Source: Solanum dulcamara (lineage: Eukaryota; Streptophyta; Magnoliopsida; Solanales; Solanaceae). From it: DNA of 64,000 nt. A model generated the notes under the pieces. It was not told the origin of the DNA. It made no database searches and saw only the letters and a program-made list of their open reading frames with translations. Location: NCBI RefSeq assembly GCF_947179165.1, contig NC_077237.1:84668341-84732340 (forward strand). The letters are read 5' to 3'. Shown one piece after another: positions 10,270 through 20,748 of this stretch. Numbering within the stretch: the stretch's first letter is position 1; each line of letters opens with the position of its first letter. Position numbers and translations under genes: made by a program.

Positions 10270-11558
10270 TTGAAAAAAGAAAAAATTAAAGTGAGTAACA
10301 GCTGTAAACAGCTAGAACTAATTGAAATTATATTTCTTATTCCATTCTTTGACGTGTAAGTAAGTAAGTAATCTAAATAACTTTTATTCTTCACTATTTG
10401 GACCCAAATTCCAAAATATTTTCACAAGTTATTTTTAGCTCAAGTTTTGGAGAAGTTTCATCATGCGTTTGATCATAATTTTTTAAAAAAATATTTGATT
10501 ATTTCAAAAAATATTATTTTATACTCATAAGTTCTAAAAATTATTTAAAATATCCATAAGTTTGTGTTATCATTTTATAATAAACATGTTCCGTTAAAAA
10601 AAATCTTATAACATAATTGATAATAACAATAACAAAATAACAATGTAGGCAAGAGCAATACATTAATCAAATTAAAAACAATATGATCATTCTTTATAGA
10701 TATAGTAGAAAAGAATAGTCCGACTATTTATTAATAGATAGAGATATTATTTAATGGTGTTGGTTGACCACATTAATAGAATAAGTTGGTAGATAAATAT
10801 TAGTTGGAATTAATAAATTATGAATTGTTTTATAAAATATAAAAGTTTGAGCTAATTTTTAAATTTTTAAAACTTTCTAAGTTTCCGAGTTTTAGTTTTT
10901 TCCTAAAACTTGAGAACTTGAGATATTTATTAAGTAATGACAAATTATATAGTCAAATACTTATTTCCAAATTTTTAATTTTTTTTTAAAAAAAAAAACA
11001 ATTTGGAGCCAACCGACACCTAAAATATGAGTGTTTTAATACGACTTTATCCTTTTAAGAAATTAATAATCTATTTAAGTAAATTCATAGAATTTAAATT
11101 TTAAAGAATTCGGCAACATCAACAGCAAATAGGGGCAAAAAGACAAAAGTCGCAGTAATATATATCTACAATATGAAGTTTATCCAATGTGTGTATTTTA
11201 AGGATATGCCAAAACAAATTAGAATTTTTATTTTTTCATAATCTAGTAATATTAAGTTGCTGCTTGGTCATAAATTTTGAAGTTAAAATATAAAAAATTG
11301 AGTTTGTGAAATTGTATTTGGATATACTTTTTATTTGAAAATATTTTAAAGTTTTGTGAGCGGAAATTCTAAAATTCAAAAATTGATTTTTTGGGGAACT
11401 TTAAAATATATTTGAAGATTAGATTTTTAAAAAATTTATTCAAATTTTATGATCAAACAAATATTTAAAGATAATTTTTTTAAATTTCATTCAAAATTTA
11501 TGATCAAACACTAATTTAATTAGCTTTTCTAGTCGTCTCCTCTTTATCTATTGTCGTA
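10270..11558. other. AT-rich intergenic stretch upstream of the GASA gene
   Basis: It presumably includes the GASA promoter. No gene, RNA or well-bounded element was recognised. Many short A/T runs and a degenerate repeat of tttatgatcaaac-like segments near 11440-11510 were noted. Confidence 0.45.
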
Positions 11559-11844
11559 CTCCCTTCGTTCTATATTTGTTATCACCGTTACTAAAAATAT
11601 TTATATCAATTTACTTGTTATTTTATAAAATTAAGATAAAATTAATTATTTTTAATTTTACTTAGTACTAACTATTTTTAAATCATAATTATTTCCGATT
11701 TAGCTTAATTTAGTTTTTAAAAATAAATTATAATTTATTGAAGAGATACAACTTACAAGAATAAAGTAATAAAATTATATTAATGTATAACTTTTTATGG
11801 GACGTGCAAAAATAAATATAACGACTAATATAAGACGGAAAGAG
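11559..11844. mobile_element. Stowaway-type MITE (286 bp)
   Basis: The left end reads ctcccttcgttctatatttg and the right end reads aatataagacggaaagag, an imperfect inverted repeat of the ctccctccgt class. TA dinucleotides flank it at 11557-11558 and 11845-11846. This fits the Tc1/mariner-derived Stowaway group. Confidence 0.7.
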
Positions 11845-12056
11845 TAGAATTAGAAATAAATACAAATTTTCCGTGAAACTCGTGTCTTGATTTTATTATT
11901 TTATTTTTCTGCAAAGTCGTGTCTGATTTGAACTTAATTAAAATTTAAAACTTCTTTCGTTCCAACTCCTAACTCCCAACAAATAGAAAGATGAATCACG
12001 ATATGGGAACTTGAACTTTGTTAGATGTAAAAATATTATTATCTCATTTGTCTTGT

Positions 12057-12271
12057 ACTCCTTTCGTTTATTAAAAATAGTTATTCAAATTTACTTCTTT
12101 AGCTTAAAAGTTAAAAAAATATTTATTGTTTTTTATTATTAATTACTATTTATTCTTCAATATTTAGATAATTTACAATAAATAAAAGTGATATAGTAAA
12201 ATTATTTTTTTATCTTATTAGTTTTAAATGTGTACATCAAATTAAACATAAACAAATAAAGATAGATAGAA
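12057..12271. mobile_element. Degenerate Stowaway-like MITE
   Basis: The left end, actcctttcgtttattaaaa, is again of the ctccctccgt class. The right end near aataaagatagatagaaaag is a weak match, so this copy is old or incomplete. Confidence 0.4.
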
Positions 12272-12705
12272 AAGTAATTTCGATCAACTTCCATTTTTTA
12301 TTGGACTAAATCAATTCAAAAATATTGTTATTATAACATAATATGTTCTTTTTTTAAAATCAAATTCACACAAATTTATTAATAGTTATTGAGGTAGCCC
12401 TGAGGCGAATTTATGTGTTAATTTTGGGTCACGAAAATTCGTGGTCTTCAAACTAAATTCGATATATTACTTGTATAATTCTAAAAGAATATATTAAATA
12501 TTAAATATTAACGAAAGAAACTCATTCTTAAAGTGACTAGATGGTTCATTGGTCTGAGGGCTTGTTTTCAACATCATGGTCTTTGATTTAAACCTAGTCA
12601 ATAGCATAGTTTGCCCATTAATTTTTATTTTTTTAAAGAAAAATCGGTGGGCTCCGGTATAACATTCTTTTTTGCTCGCCAAGTTGTTGTCGCTATAAAT
12701 TTTTT

Positions 12706-13450
12706 GGGAAAAGGCCCAAATATACATACCTCTTAACTTTTCATTTAGTGTTGATGTACCACTTGTAACAAAGTGGCTCACATATACCTCTGTCATTATA
12801 AAAATAGCTCATATATATTATACATCTACCGTTACAAAAGTCGCTCATATATACTTCTATCATCACAAAAATAGCTCACATAAACATTATAAATTATGTA
12901 GGGGTATATAATATATTTGATTTTTTTCACACGTAAATTATCATTTGACTTATTTAATTATCATTATTTGAGTTTCTTCTTCTTATTTCATTATTTAGTG
13001 TAAAAATAAGAGAAATAAAAAGAAAGAAGAGTGAATCAAAAAAGAGAAAAACGTAACAAAAAATGATAAAACAATTTTTTGCGGCTATATGGTAATTTAA
13101 ACAATTTTTGGGGCTATATTGAAATTTAGTTTTTGTATCTATAAAAAAAGTTGGAGCATTTATAATAAATTTTACAATAAAATTAGTGAGAAAAATAAAT
13201 TTGAAAATCAAAACAATAAATCCAAACTACTCGTTGAATAAAAAAATTCTAAGAAAAAACATGTGAGAAAGATCAAATATATCCCTGTATGAATTATTTT
13301 TTTAATATTAATTTTTGCAATTTTATTAAAGAAAAAAGGTATATGTGAGTCATTTGTGTAATAATATAGATATATATGAGCCACTTTCATAACGAGGGGT
13401 ATATCAGCTCTAAGTGACAAAAATTGAGAGGTATATCATATCCTTTTTCT
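12706..13450. mobile_element. Mutator-like non-autonomous element (~745 bp)
   Basis: Long inverted ends match: gggaaaaggcccaaatatac on the left, and on the right the reverse complement of a segment reading agaaaaaggatatgatatac. Both ends continue through a gtggctca(c/t)atata segment about 80 bp inside. The flanking 9-mers are similar but not identical (T-rich, about 7 of 9), so the target duplication is tentative. No transposase frame is present. Confidence 0.65.
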
Positions 13451-14304
13451 TGAAATTTTAGATCTTATCGTTAAAATAATAATGCACCCATATTTTTGAA
13501 ATCCTAAATTTGCCTCTGAGACAGCCCACACTCTCCTTCTCTTCACAATTTGTCTCCACCTTAGAAATGTGTTTTTTTTGGTTAATCACGATTATATATA
13601 TAAATTTGGAGGATTAAAAAAATGGGTAAGGTACTTTTTAAAGTAGCGTGATACTTTTAAAATTAAAAGTTGCGTTTTAGAATATTTTTTATTTCAGTTT
13701 ATTAACGAAAACAGTAAACATGCATCATTTGTTAAACCAAAAGGATATATATATATATATACACCACATATTTAACTAGGGATATATTTGCCCATTTTTC
13801 CTATCCTTATATATGTATTTGTGTGTTTACAAATCCTAGCTTTCACTATCCACCGTCCAACTTCACTCGTTCATTGTCATTGGAGTTTATCAACATTTTA
13901 GTTGCCCACTGGAAAATCAATGTTGCTTCATCGGAGATCATCATACATATAACATACACTTTATATATCCTTTACATACCATTGGCCAATATTATATTGT
14001 GCACGTAAAATTTAAAACACATACATTAGATCTAGTTGAACACATATGCTTCCCGTTTCTATTTTGACAATACGAATAATATATACATATACACATAAAG
14101 TTAGCTATACACACATTCAATTTTTGCCTTAAAAACACATGCATACTATAATTGGTCAAACATACATACAGTTATAATCACATAATACATCCACCTGATT
14201 TCAATTAGAATTAAATTTTGTATGCGTGCCAATACAGTACACCTATCTACATTATTATTTTTTTAAAAAAAGGCACTATGTTTTGCAAAAGCCAGACTAA
14301 TGGC
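13451..14304. other. Intergenic stretch, nothing supported
   Basis: AT-rich DNA with short TA runs. Open frames here show no family similarity and no splice structure. Confidence 0.45.
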
Positions 14305-14384
14305 CAGGGGCGGAAGGGCTATCCAACGACACCCCTTCGTCAGAAAATTACGTTGTATATATATATATCAAAATTTAGTTTAAT

Positions 14385-14413
14385 GAATATATATATATAT
14401 ATATATATATATA
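14385..14413. repeat. (AT)n microsatellite
   Basis: A TA/AT run of about 29 bp inside the hAT-like element, left of the LINE fragment. Confidence 0.85.
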
Positions 14414-14454
14414 AGTGTTGACACCTTTTGACACAAGTTGAAACTTTAGTATAG

Positions 14455-15327
14455 TGGTTGAAATGGAGGCTAGCCTCTAGAGTCCTGGGTGATAAGAAGG
14501 TACCGCCTAAACTTAAAGGTAAGTTCTACAAAATGGTTGTTAGACCAGCGTTGTTATATGGAGTGGAGTGTTGGCGAGTAAAGAACTCTCATGTTCAGAA
14601 GATGCATGTTGCGGAGATGAGAATGCTAAGATAGATGTGTGGACACACTAGGAGTGATAAGATCAGGAATGAGGTTATTTGGGAGAAGGTGAGAGTGGCA
14701 TCCGTGGTCGACAACACGAGAGAAGCGAGACTGAGATGGTTTGGACATGTGCAGTGGAAGGGTGTCGACGCCCTAGTTAGGAGGTGCGAGTGGTTGGATT
14801 TGGGGGTAATGCGGAGGGGTAAAGGTAGACCGAAAAAGTATTGGAGAGAGGTGATTAGAGAAGATATGGTGGTACTCCATATCACCGAGGACATGACCTT
14901 AGATAGAAACGAGTGGAGGTCGCGGATTAGGGTAGAAGGCTAGTAGGGATAGAATGGTGTCTTACCGTGTGTCGGTTTAGGGTGGTCGTATGTCTAGGCG
15001 TGCCTTTATAGTTGTGTTGCTATTGCCTTTGATTATTGCAGTATTTTGCTATAGTTATTATTCATGTCTTGTAAATTTTGCATTGCATTTTATTTTTATT
15101 TCTATTTTTACTATTTATTTATTTATTATTATTTTTTCTTTTTTCTTTTTTCTTTATGCTATATATCTTATTTTTTTCTTTCGTACTTGAAATTGTGTCT
15201 TTCGAGCCGAGGGTCTTTTGAAAACAGTCTCTCTATGTCTATAAGGTAGTGATAAGGTCTGCGTACATCCTACCATCCTCAGACCCCACTTGTGAAATTC
15301 CACTGGGTTGCTATTGTTGTTGTTAAT
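14455..15327 (+). mobile_element. 5'-truncated RTE-clade LINE, 3' fragment with (TTG)n tail
   Basis: The fragment encodes the C-terminal end of an RTE-type reverse transcriptase. Recognisable segments are [65 protein letters not shown] and [13 protein letters not shown] before a stop at 14941-14943. A tag at 14632-14634 replaces the Trp expected after MLR, so the frame is broken. The 3' UTR is T-rich and ends in a segment (about 15200-15327) reading cgagccgagggtctt, gtctgcgtacatcc, cagaccccacttgtg and a TTG run. That segment matches the SINEs elsewhere in the window. Confidence 0.85.
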
Positions 15328-15481
15328 GAGTTGCAAAAATTACTTGAGGTTGTGTGTTCTATCCTTGATAACAACATATATATTTTTACTTTATATTTTG
15401 ACACCCCTTAATAAAAATTCTGATTTCTCCACTGATAATGACACTTATGAAATTTTCCCTAATCCTAATTCGTATATAGGA

Positions 15482-15647
15482 CTAATAATAATAATAATAA
15501 TAATAGTAGTAGTTGTACTAGTAGTAGTAGTAATACTAATACTAATAGTAATAGTAGTAGTAGTAATAGTAAGTAGTAGTAGTAATAGTAATAGTAATAG
15601 TAGTATTAGTAGTAATAATAATTGTAATAATAATAATAATAATAAAC
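15482..15647. repeat. Trinucleotide array (TAA/TAG/TAC)n
   Basis: About 165 bp of three-base repeats, starting as (AATAAT)n, passing through TAG and TAC variants and returning to (AAT)n. It reads as runs of Ile/Val or Asn/Ser but is a microsatellite, not a gene. Confidence 0.9.
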
Positions 15648-15824
15648 AACCTCTAACTCTTACAGGAGAAGGAGAAATAAGAAATAAATCGGAAAAAAAA
15701 AGTTACCTAAAAATCTTTATATTAAGCAGCTTGATTTCGTTCTTTTTTTTTAAGTAAAAAAATTGTTTCATATATTTTCAATCAAAATCATAAAGCAAAA
15801 TTTCAAAAAAAAAAAAAGGGAAGA

Positions 15825-17465
15825 ATGATACAGAATTCTGCTTCATTCGATGAAGATGAAATCGAAGTGTCCAATATTCTGCTGAATCTAAAAGACCTAA
15901 TTGAAGAATCGGAGTCTCGTTCTAAAAGGAGAAGATGTGATAGAAATTTAGGTTTTAATTCACCGTCGCCTAATTTCGTCCAGAGGAATTCTCAAGTTGA
16001 AGAAGATGAAAGTGGTGATGTTGAAATTGAGCCTAAATTTGCTAAATTAAAATTAGAGAAAACAAACCCAAATCAAATAAGTAGAAGTAAAGCAAAGGTA
16101 CTGAAAAATAGTAAATTTTACACTTTTTCAATTCTTTCTTCTTGCAAAATTTCGTTTATATGTAGTAAGAAAATTCTTCCGATTTTGACAAGTATTAATC
16201 TTGCCTATTGCAGACAAGAGAGGAGTTGACGTGTAATATAGAGAAGTTGACTCAATGCAGAGAATTGCTAAGAGGGGTGAGTGACTTTATGAATTATTTA
16301 ACAAATATTCCGTTTTTATTTTCCAAAAATCATCTTCTCTTTTGGGAGCTTTAAAGTGTGTTATTTATAGATTACGAGTTTGAGTGGTTAGTCAACAATA
16401 TTTACATTAAAAGTAGATTATGTCTATATCATACTCTTTGGGGTGTAGTCTTTCTCCGAACCTTGCTAATACGAAATGCTTAGTTCATCGGATTACTCTT
16501 TTTTATCCTGTTTTTTTACTGAAGAGGAGGTCTGGGACAATAATAAAATTATCTCTGTGTGACGTACAGATCACATGCTTAAGCAATAAAAACAATCATT
16601 AATACTTACATTAGAGTAGGTTGTGTCTCATCACACCCCTTAAACTGTGTCCCTTCCCCAAACCCTAGTAATATGTATTGCTTAGTTCATAGATTTACTC
16701 TTTTTTTTGTCCTGTGTTTACTCCCTCTTTTTTCCTTTTGTCTAAAACTTTTTTTTTTGCTGGAATTTTGTAGGAGTTGAAGAAGGTACAAAGTTATTAC
16801 AACAACCAAAAAGCTTATAATCTTGAGTTAAAAGCAATTAGAGAAAAGGTAACTAATGAAATCCCCCATATCACTATCAATTGTTTTAATTTTGTATAGT
16901 ACTTCCTCTTTTTATGGTGGGACAAAAAAAATGTTCACTTAAAAGGACTCGTCTTGTCATGAAAATTATTCATTTTTCTTTAGCATAATTTTTTATTTTT
17001 TATTTTGAAAATCAATATTTGATCATGTAAATTCTAAATTCCGTTTGAAGTTGTATTTCAAATTCGGTAAATAGCTTATAGCATGTTTTTCATCTCACTT
17101 TTTACTTTTAAAATTATTTTTAAGTACATTTAAATACGAACATTATTTCAAAATTACAGGTAATGACGCACTTGAACGGACAAGAAGCAGAGACCAGCCA
17201 TATGTTACAGTACCCAATGGGCTCCTCATCTGCTTATGGATTAGGCTCTGTGAACCATACAGGCTCAATAGGAATTCAGTACCCAATGGGCCAACTTCCA
17301 CAAGCAAAGCCCATGTTCTCATCTGCTAATGGACTGGGCTTTGTGAACTATACAGGCCCAGTAGTAGGTATTCCTAATCACACAGTGTCTCCGTTTGAGC
17401 ATAACAGAGACATTGCTGAAAGAAAGCCCCAATATACAGAAGCTAGGAGGAAGAGGAGGATATGA
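15825..17465 (+). CDS. Uncharacterised coiled-coil protein with basic motifs
   Basis: Four exons with GT-AG introns join in frame: 15825-16097, 16214-16276, 16774-16848 and 17160-17465, giving 238 aa. I do not recognise a named family. Residues 1-30 are acidic (DEDEIEVSNILLNLKDLIEE); SKRRRCDR follows and could be a nuclear localisation signal. Exons 2 and 3 encode a predicted coiled coil (TREELTCNIEKLTQ, then ELKKVQSYYNNQKAYNLELK). The last exon is rich in Gly, Pro and Met and contains an internal repeat, with QYPMG twice and GLGSVNHTG/GLGFVNYTG; it ends ARRKRRI. The two short exons in phase with a coiled coil support a real gene over a chance frame. A nuclear, DNA- or protein-binding role is only an inference. 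Confidence 0.75.
16368..16710 (+). repeat. Two diverged SINE-like tail copies in intron 2 of the coiled-coil gene
   Basis: Two segments (about 16368-16510 and 16612-16710) share the pattern gtagattatgtct/gtaggttgtgtct, then a cc(g/a)aacc(t/c) block, tgcttagttcat and gatttactct. The pattern recalls a tRNA-derived SINE tail common in Solanaceae. Both copies are strongly diverged. Confidence 0.4.
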
Positions 17466-17552
17466 TTAGAAAAGAAATTAAAATATCATCTGGTTTTATA
17501 AGACCACCAAAGAGATAGATAATTAGATTTTGTGTAATTCATTTTAATTCTT

Positions 17553-17583
<31 letters not shown>

Positions 17584-17759
17584 TTCTTTGAAAATTTTCA
17601 GTTATCTCATGACAAGACTTGAGATTGACATTACATCTCACTAGTGAAACGACAAGATTTGGTAGAATTATTTGATGAGGAATTAGAATATATTGGCCCA
17701 AGTGGTTGGGAAAATTGTAAATGAGGTTATTTTTTTGTAATGAAGTTTGGTTCACACAT
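17466..17759 (+). other. 3' flank of the coiled-coil gene
   Basis: Probable 3' UTR with an (ATT)n run at about 17552-17580. It ends at the CACTA terminus. Confidence 0.5.
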
Positions 17760-19320
17760 CACTACAAGAAATCCGCCTTTTTGTGGCGACGAAAGTCATC
17801 ACAATGTCCCCAAAGTCGCCACTAAGCTTTATAGCAGTGACAACTGCAGCGTAGCTAGTACTTCCATAACTAAAGGTTATTTGTGACGATAACAGGGAGT
17901 CGTCACAATAAATACGCATTTGTGGTGACATTTATCCCCACCAAAGGTAAATAAATATACCAAAAAAAAAAAATTTACAACCCACATAGCCAAGTCGCCA
18001 CTGAAATAAACTTCTACTGCCACAAAAGCTCGATCTAAACAGTGACAACATTTATCTTGCCGCTATAAGTATATATTAGTGGCAATTCTTGTCACTACAA
18101 TACTGATAACTATTAGTGGCAACACTATCTTGTTGCCGAAAAATAATTTTAGTTGGCAAAAATAGTCGCCACAAACCTCCTATACCATTTGTGGTAACTT
18201 TCATCTAGCTACTGAAGAACAACTTTGACAATACTCTACGGAGAAATTAAAGTCACAGAAAAATTGTCAAAGAATAATTGCCAAGAAATAAGAAAGGAGA
18301 AGAACTATTTAGAAGGAGCAAGAGAAAGCACCTGTTGCATTTTAGTCCTGATAGCGGTCATTTGTTCTTGGAACATCCTTGTCTACTTCTCCCTTCATGT
18401 GTTCAGGCTCCTCTTCCAAAAAAAAATTCAAATCCTGTTCCACAGTTTTTTTAAAATTGGCAGCCATTTGTTTGCGTTCTTCTTGCAACGTCTGGTCCAT
18501 ATCGTCTTGCATCTCTTGATGCATATTTTCCATTGTCAAACACACTGACCTCTATGTCTACCTGTTGTATTTGAATCTTTCTAGGAGTTTCTTTCCATAT
18601 CCTTTTCCCAAGCATTGCCCCATCTGTCGCCAAGAACCGAGGAAAAAATCTCATCTCTAGTCGTGGGATGCTCGATCCCCTTCAGATTGTTGTTCAACAA
18701 CAAGTTGCTGTGAGAGCCACTTGTTGATAAGAAAATAATAATGGTGATAACAGAATAATAATTATGCTACAGGAGCTACCAAAGAAAAATCCAACAAACT
18801 TCAATTCTTAGACACTTGAGAGTATAGATTCTTGACCAAGTTGGATCTGTTTTACTACTGTAAATGCTAACAAAAAATGATGCTAGTCTTTTGCTACTTA
18901 TTCAAAATCTTTCCATGTTGATCAAAAAAGAAAAATGATGATAACATATTAATAGCTATGATATGGGAGCTACCAAAGAAAAATCCAACAGAAATCCTCT
19001 AACAAATTCAAAATGTTTCAGCAAACAAAGGGTGCAAAAGCTTTCTAGTATACTTCAAAAACCCAAAATGCACCAGTTTGGGGAGTGAACTAACCTGCAC
19101 CAGTTTCAGCCTCTAGGGAGGGGAGTATACTTTCTTCTAGATTTCTTGATGATTGTGTCTCTAGGGATGTTCTTTGGCAAGGGTTGCTTGATATTTGTTT
19201 TGTTTGTAGAGGTCCATGACTTTGGATAGATGATTGTCCTGTCTCTAAATAAACCTCGGTAACTTCTATTAGTTGTATTTGTGGCCATGACGTTGTTTCA
19301 GAACTTCCATGACCTCGAAA
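17760..19320 (-). mobile_element. CACTA-type transposon remnant (one terminus plus coding debris)
   Basis: The terminus cactacaagaaa at 17760 is the CACTA end signature, preceded by cat as a possible 3-bp duplication copy. The next 450 bp hold subterminal gtggcgac/gtcgccac repeats in both orientations. On the minus strand, 18545-18342 encodes the coiled coil MENMHQEMQDDMDQTLQEER, 18654-18540 encodes LATDGAMLGKRIW, and 19315-19085 encodes a Ser/Thr-rich stretch. These resemble the CACTA-associated (Transposase_24-like) protein. No opposite terminus was found, so the element is truncated; the right edge is approximate. Confidence 0.6.
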
Positions 19321-19547
19321 ATTAAACTAATGAGGGGTTGCAGATTAAACTATGCTATGCAGTAGAATAAATGAAACCAAGAGTAAACCGATTAACATAT
19401 AGAACAGTTAATTATGACTTCCACATTTGATTATTGTTTAAATAGTTCTTTCCTCGAGATGTGACAATCAATCAAAGACAAAGTAAAAAGTGGCTCGATC
19501 AATCTGAGTAGCGTCTTAATAAAAACCTAAATATAACCTCACAGACA

Positions 19548-19632
19548 AACAACAACAACATACCCAGTGAAATCTCACAAGTGGAGTACAGGGATGGTAG
19601 AGAGTCTGTTTCCGAAAGACCCTCTGCTCAAG
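19548..19632 (-). mobile_element. SINE fragment (Au-like) with internal deletion
   Basis: The plus strand starts with aacaacaacaacatacccag, continues through caagtggagtacagggatgg and jumps to gagtctgtttccgaaagacc. The usual tacgcagaccttacccctacc block is absent. No flanking duplication was found. Confidence 0.65.
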
Positions 19633-19871
19633 TGAAGAAGTAGGAGACAGTGAAAAAAGATAGTAATTAACAAGGAAACGGTGCGAAGTCTACCAGAAGG
19701 GAGCAAAGACAACAACAGAATAGTGGCAACATTAGCAGAATAGGTTCAAGAATGCCTCAGGTGAAATGAGTTGTTTCCCAGATGACAACTATTGAATCAC
19801 TGACCCTTTCACTAATTTGAACCTAAAATTAAGTTCTTTTCTATGCATAAATCATTGAATTCAAGATATCC

Positions 19872-20075
19872 TATTCCTACAGATTTTCAAGTGGAATAAA
19901 GAAATTACATGTGAAATCTGAAAAATACATATATCAAGAAAGGGATTTGACCACACACATAATGGAGCACATACTTTAGAGTACATTACTAGTGAGAAAT
20001 TGAAGATTTTTCAGCAAACAGGAACCCCATCCTATACATTTTCAAGTGGGTTAAAGAAATTGCATGTGAAATCTG

Positions 20076-20081
<6 letters not shown>
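19872..20081 (+). repeat. Local direct duplication, ~60 bp, about 148 bp apart
   Basis: The segments at about 19872-19933 and 20020-20081 share cctat, then ttttcaagtgg, aaagaaatt and catgtgaaatctgaaa, with a few substitutions. This suggests a small tandem duplication. Confidence 0.65.

Positions 20082-20124
<43 letters not shown>
20078..20124. repeat. (AT)n microsatellite
   Basis: An uninterrupted TA/AT run of about 46 bp. Confidence 0.9.
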
Positions 20125-20126
<2 letters not shown>

Positions 20127-20748
20127 CCGGAATGGAATTTGAACAATACCTGATGGAGAACATAAGGCGATTCTGTACCCAAGAAAATTTGAATTCGTAC
20201 TTATCACTCCAACAAAAACCTTGTTGGTAATGCTCCTTTAGCTTTGAGCATAGAGAAATGTATACAACAAAGAGCAAAGGGGAACATGTGCAGCAAAGAG
20301 AAAAGACTAAAGACCAAGTACAACTTTTGTTTTCTCTATTTTTAATTTAACTAGAACATTCTAATTATTTTATTTTCTTTTTTAAATTTGAAATTAAAAT
20401 AACTAGATTAATATTACGGGCGACAAAAAGATTTCTATACATAAATTACTCTTATGTGGTCAATTAAATAATGTATTATCTTATGCATAATTTTATGTTT
20501 GGAAGTTCACATAGCCACATGATTGGACAGAATACAAGTTTAGTTTTTCATAATTTTCAGGTGTTGCTATGATGCAATCATATTCAAATCATTATATAAC
20601 TTTCAATTTTCATTCACAAAAGAACAAATAAACAAAGAGTTCATCTAATATACAATAATAAAGCTAAAAAAAAAAACATAAGCAATAACAAATCCACAAG
20701 CAGAAAATAAACAAAGCAGTAGTAATACTAAAATTTCACAAGTCATTA

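Larger units (their letters stand above)
14305..15434. mobile_element. hAT-like non-autonomous element interrupted by an RTE LINE fragment
   Basis: The left end is caggggcggaagggctatcc and the right end is ttctgatttctccactg, matching the inverted ggggcgga/tccgccactg ends of a common Solanaceae repeat. The flanking 8-mers ctaatggc (14297-14304) and ataatgac (15435-15442) agree at 6 of 8 positions. The interior tttagtatagtggtt on one side and gagttgcaaaaattacttgag on the other look continuous once the LINE is removed. Confidence 0.6.
19321..20748. other. Intergenic stretch downstream of beta-tubulin
   Basis: It contains a SINE fragment, a local duplication and a microsatellite, listed separately, and the tubulin 3' UTR next to 20748. 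No gene is supported. Confidence 0.5.

Noticed and set aside
12530..12680. Possible SINE head (ggttcattggtctgaggg with atttaaacctag)
   Set aside because: The promoter-box resemblance is weak and there is no tail or target duplication.
15308..15757. 149-residue open frame with Ile/Val and Ser/Asn runs
   Set aside because: It is a reading of the trinucleotide array, with no start context, splice sites or conservation.
20000..20277. Open frames on both strands with long Ile-Tyr runs
   Set aside because: Caused by the (AT)n microsatellite.
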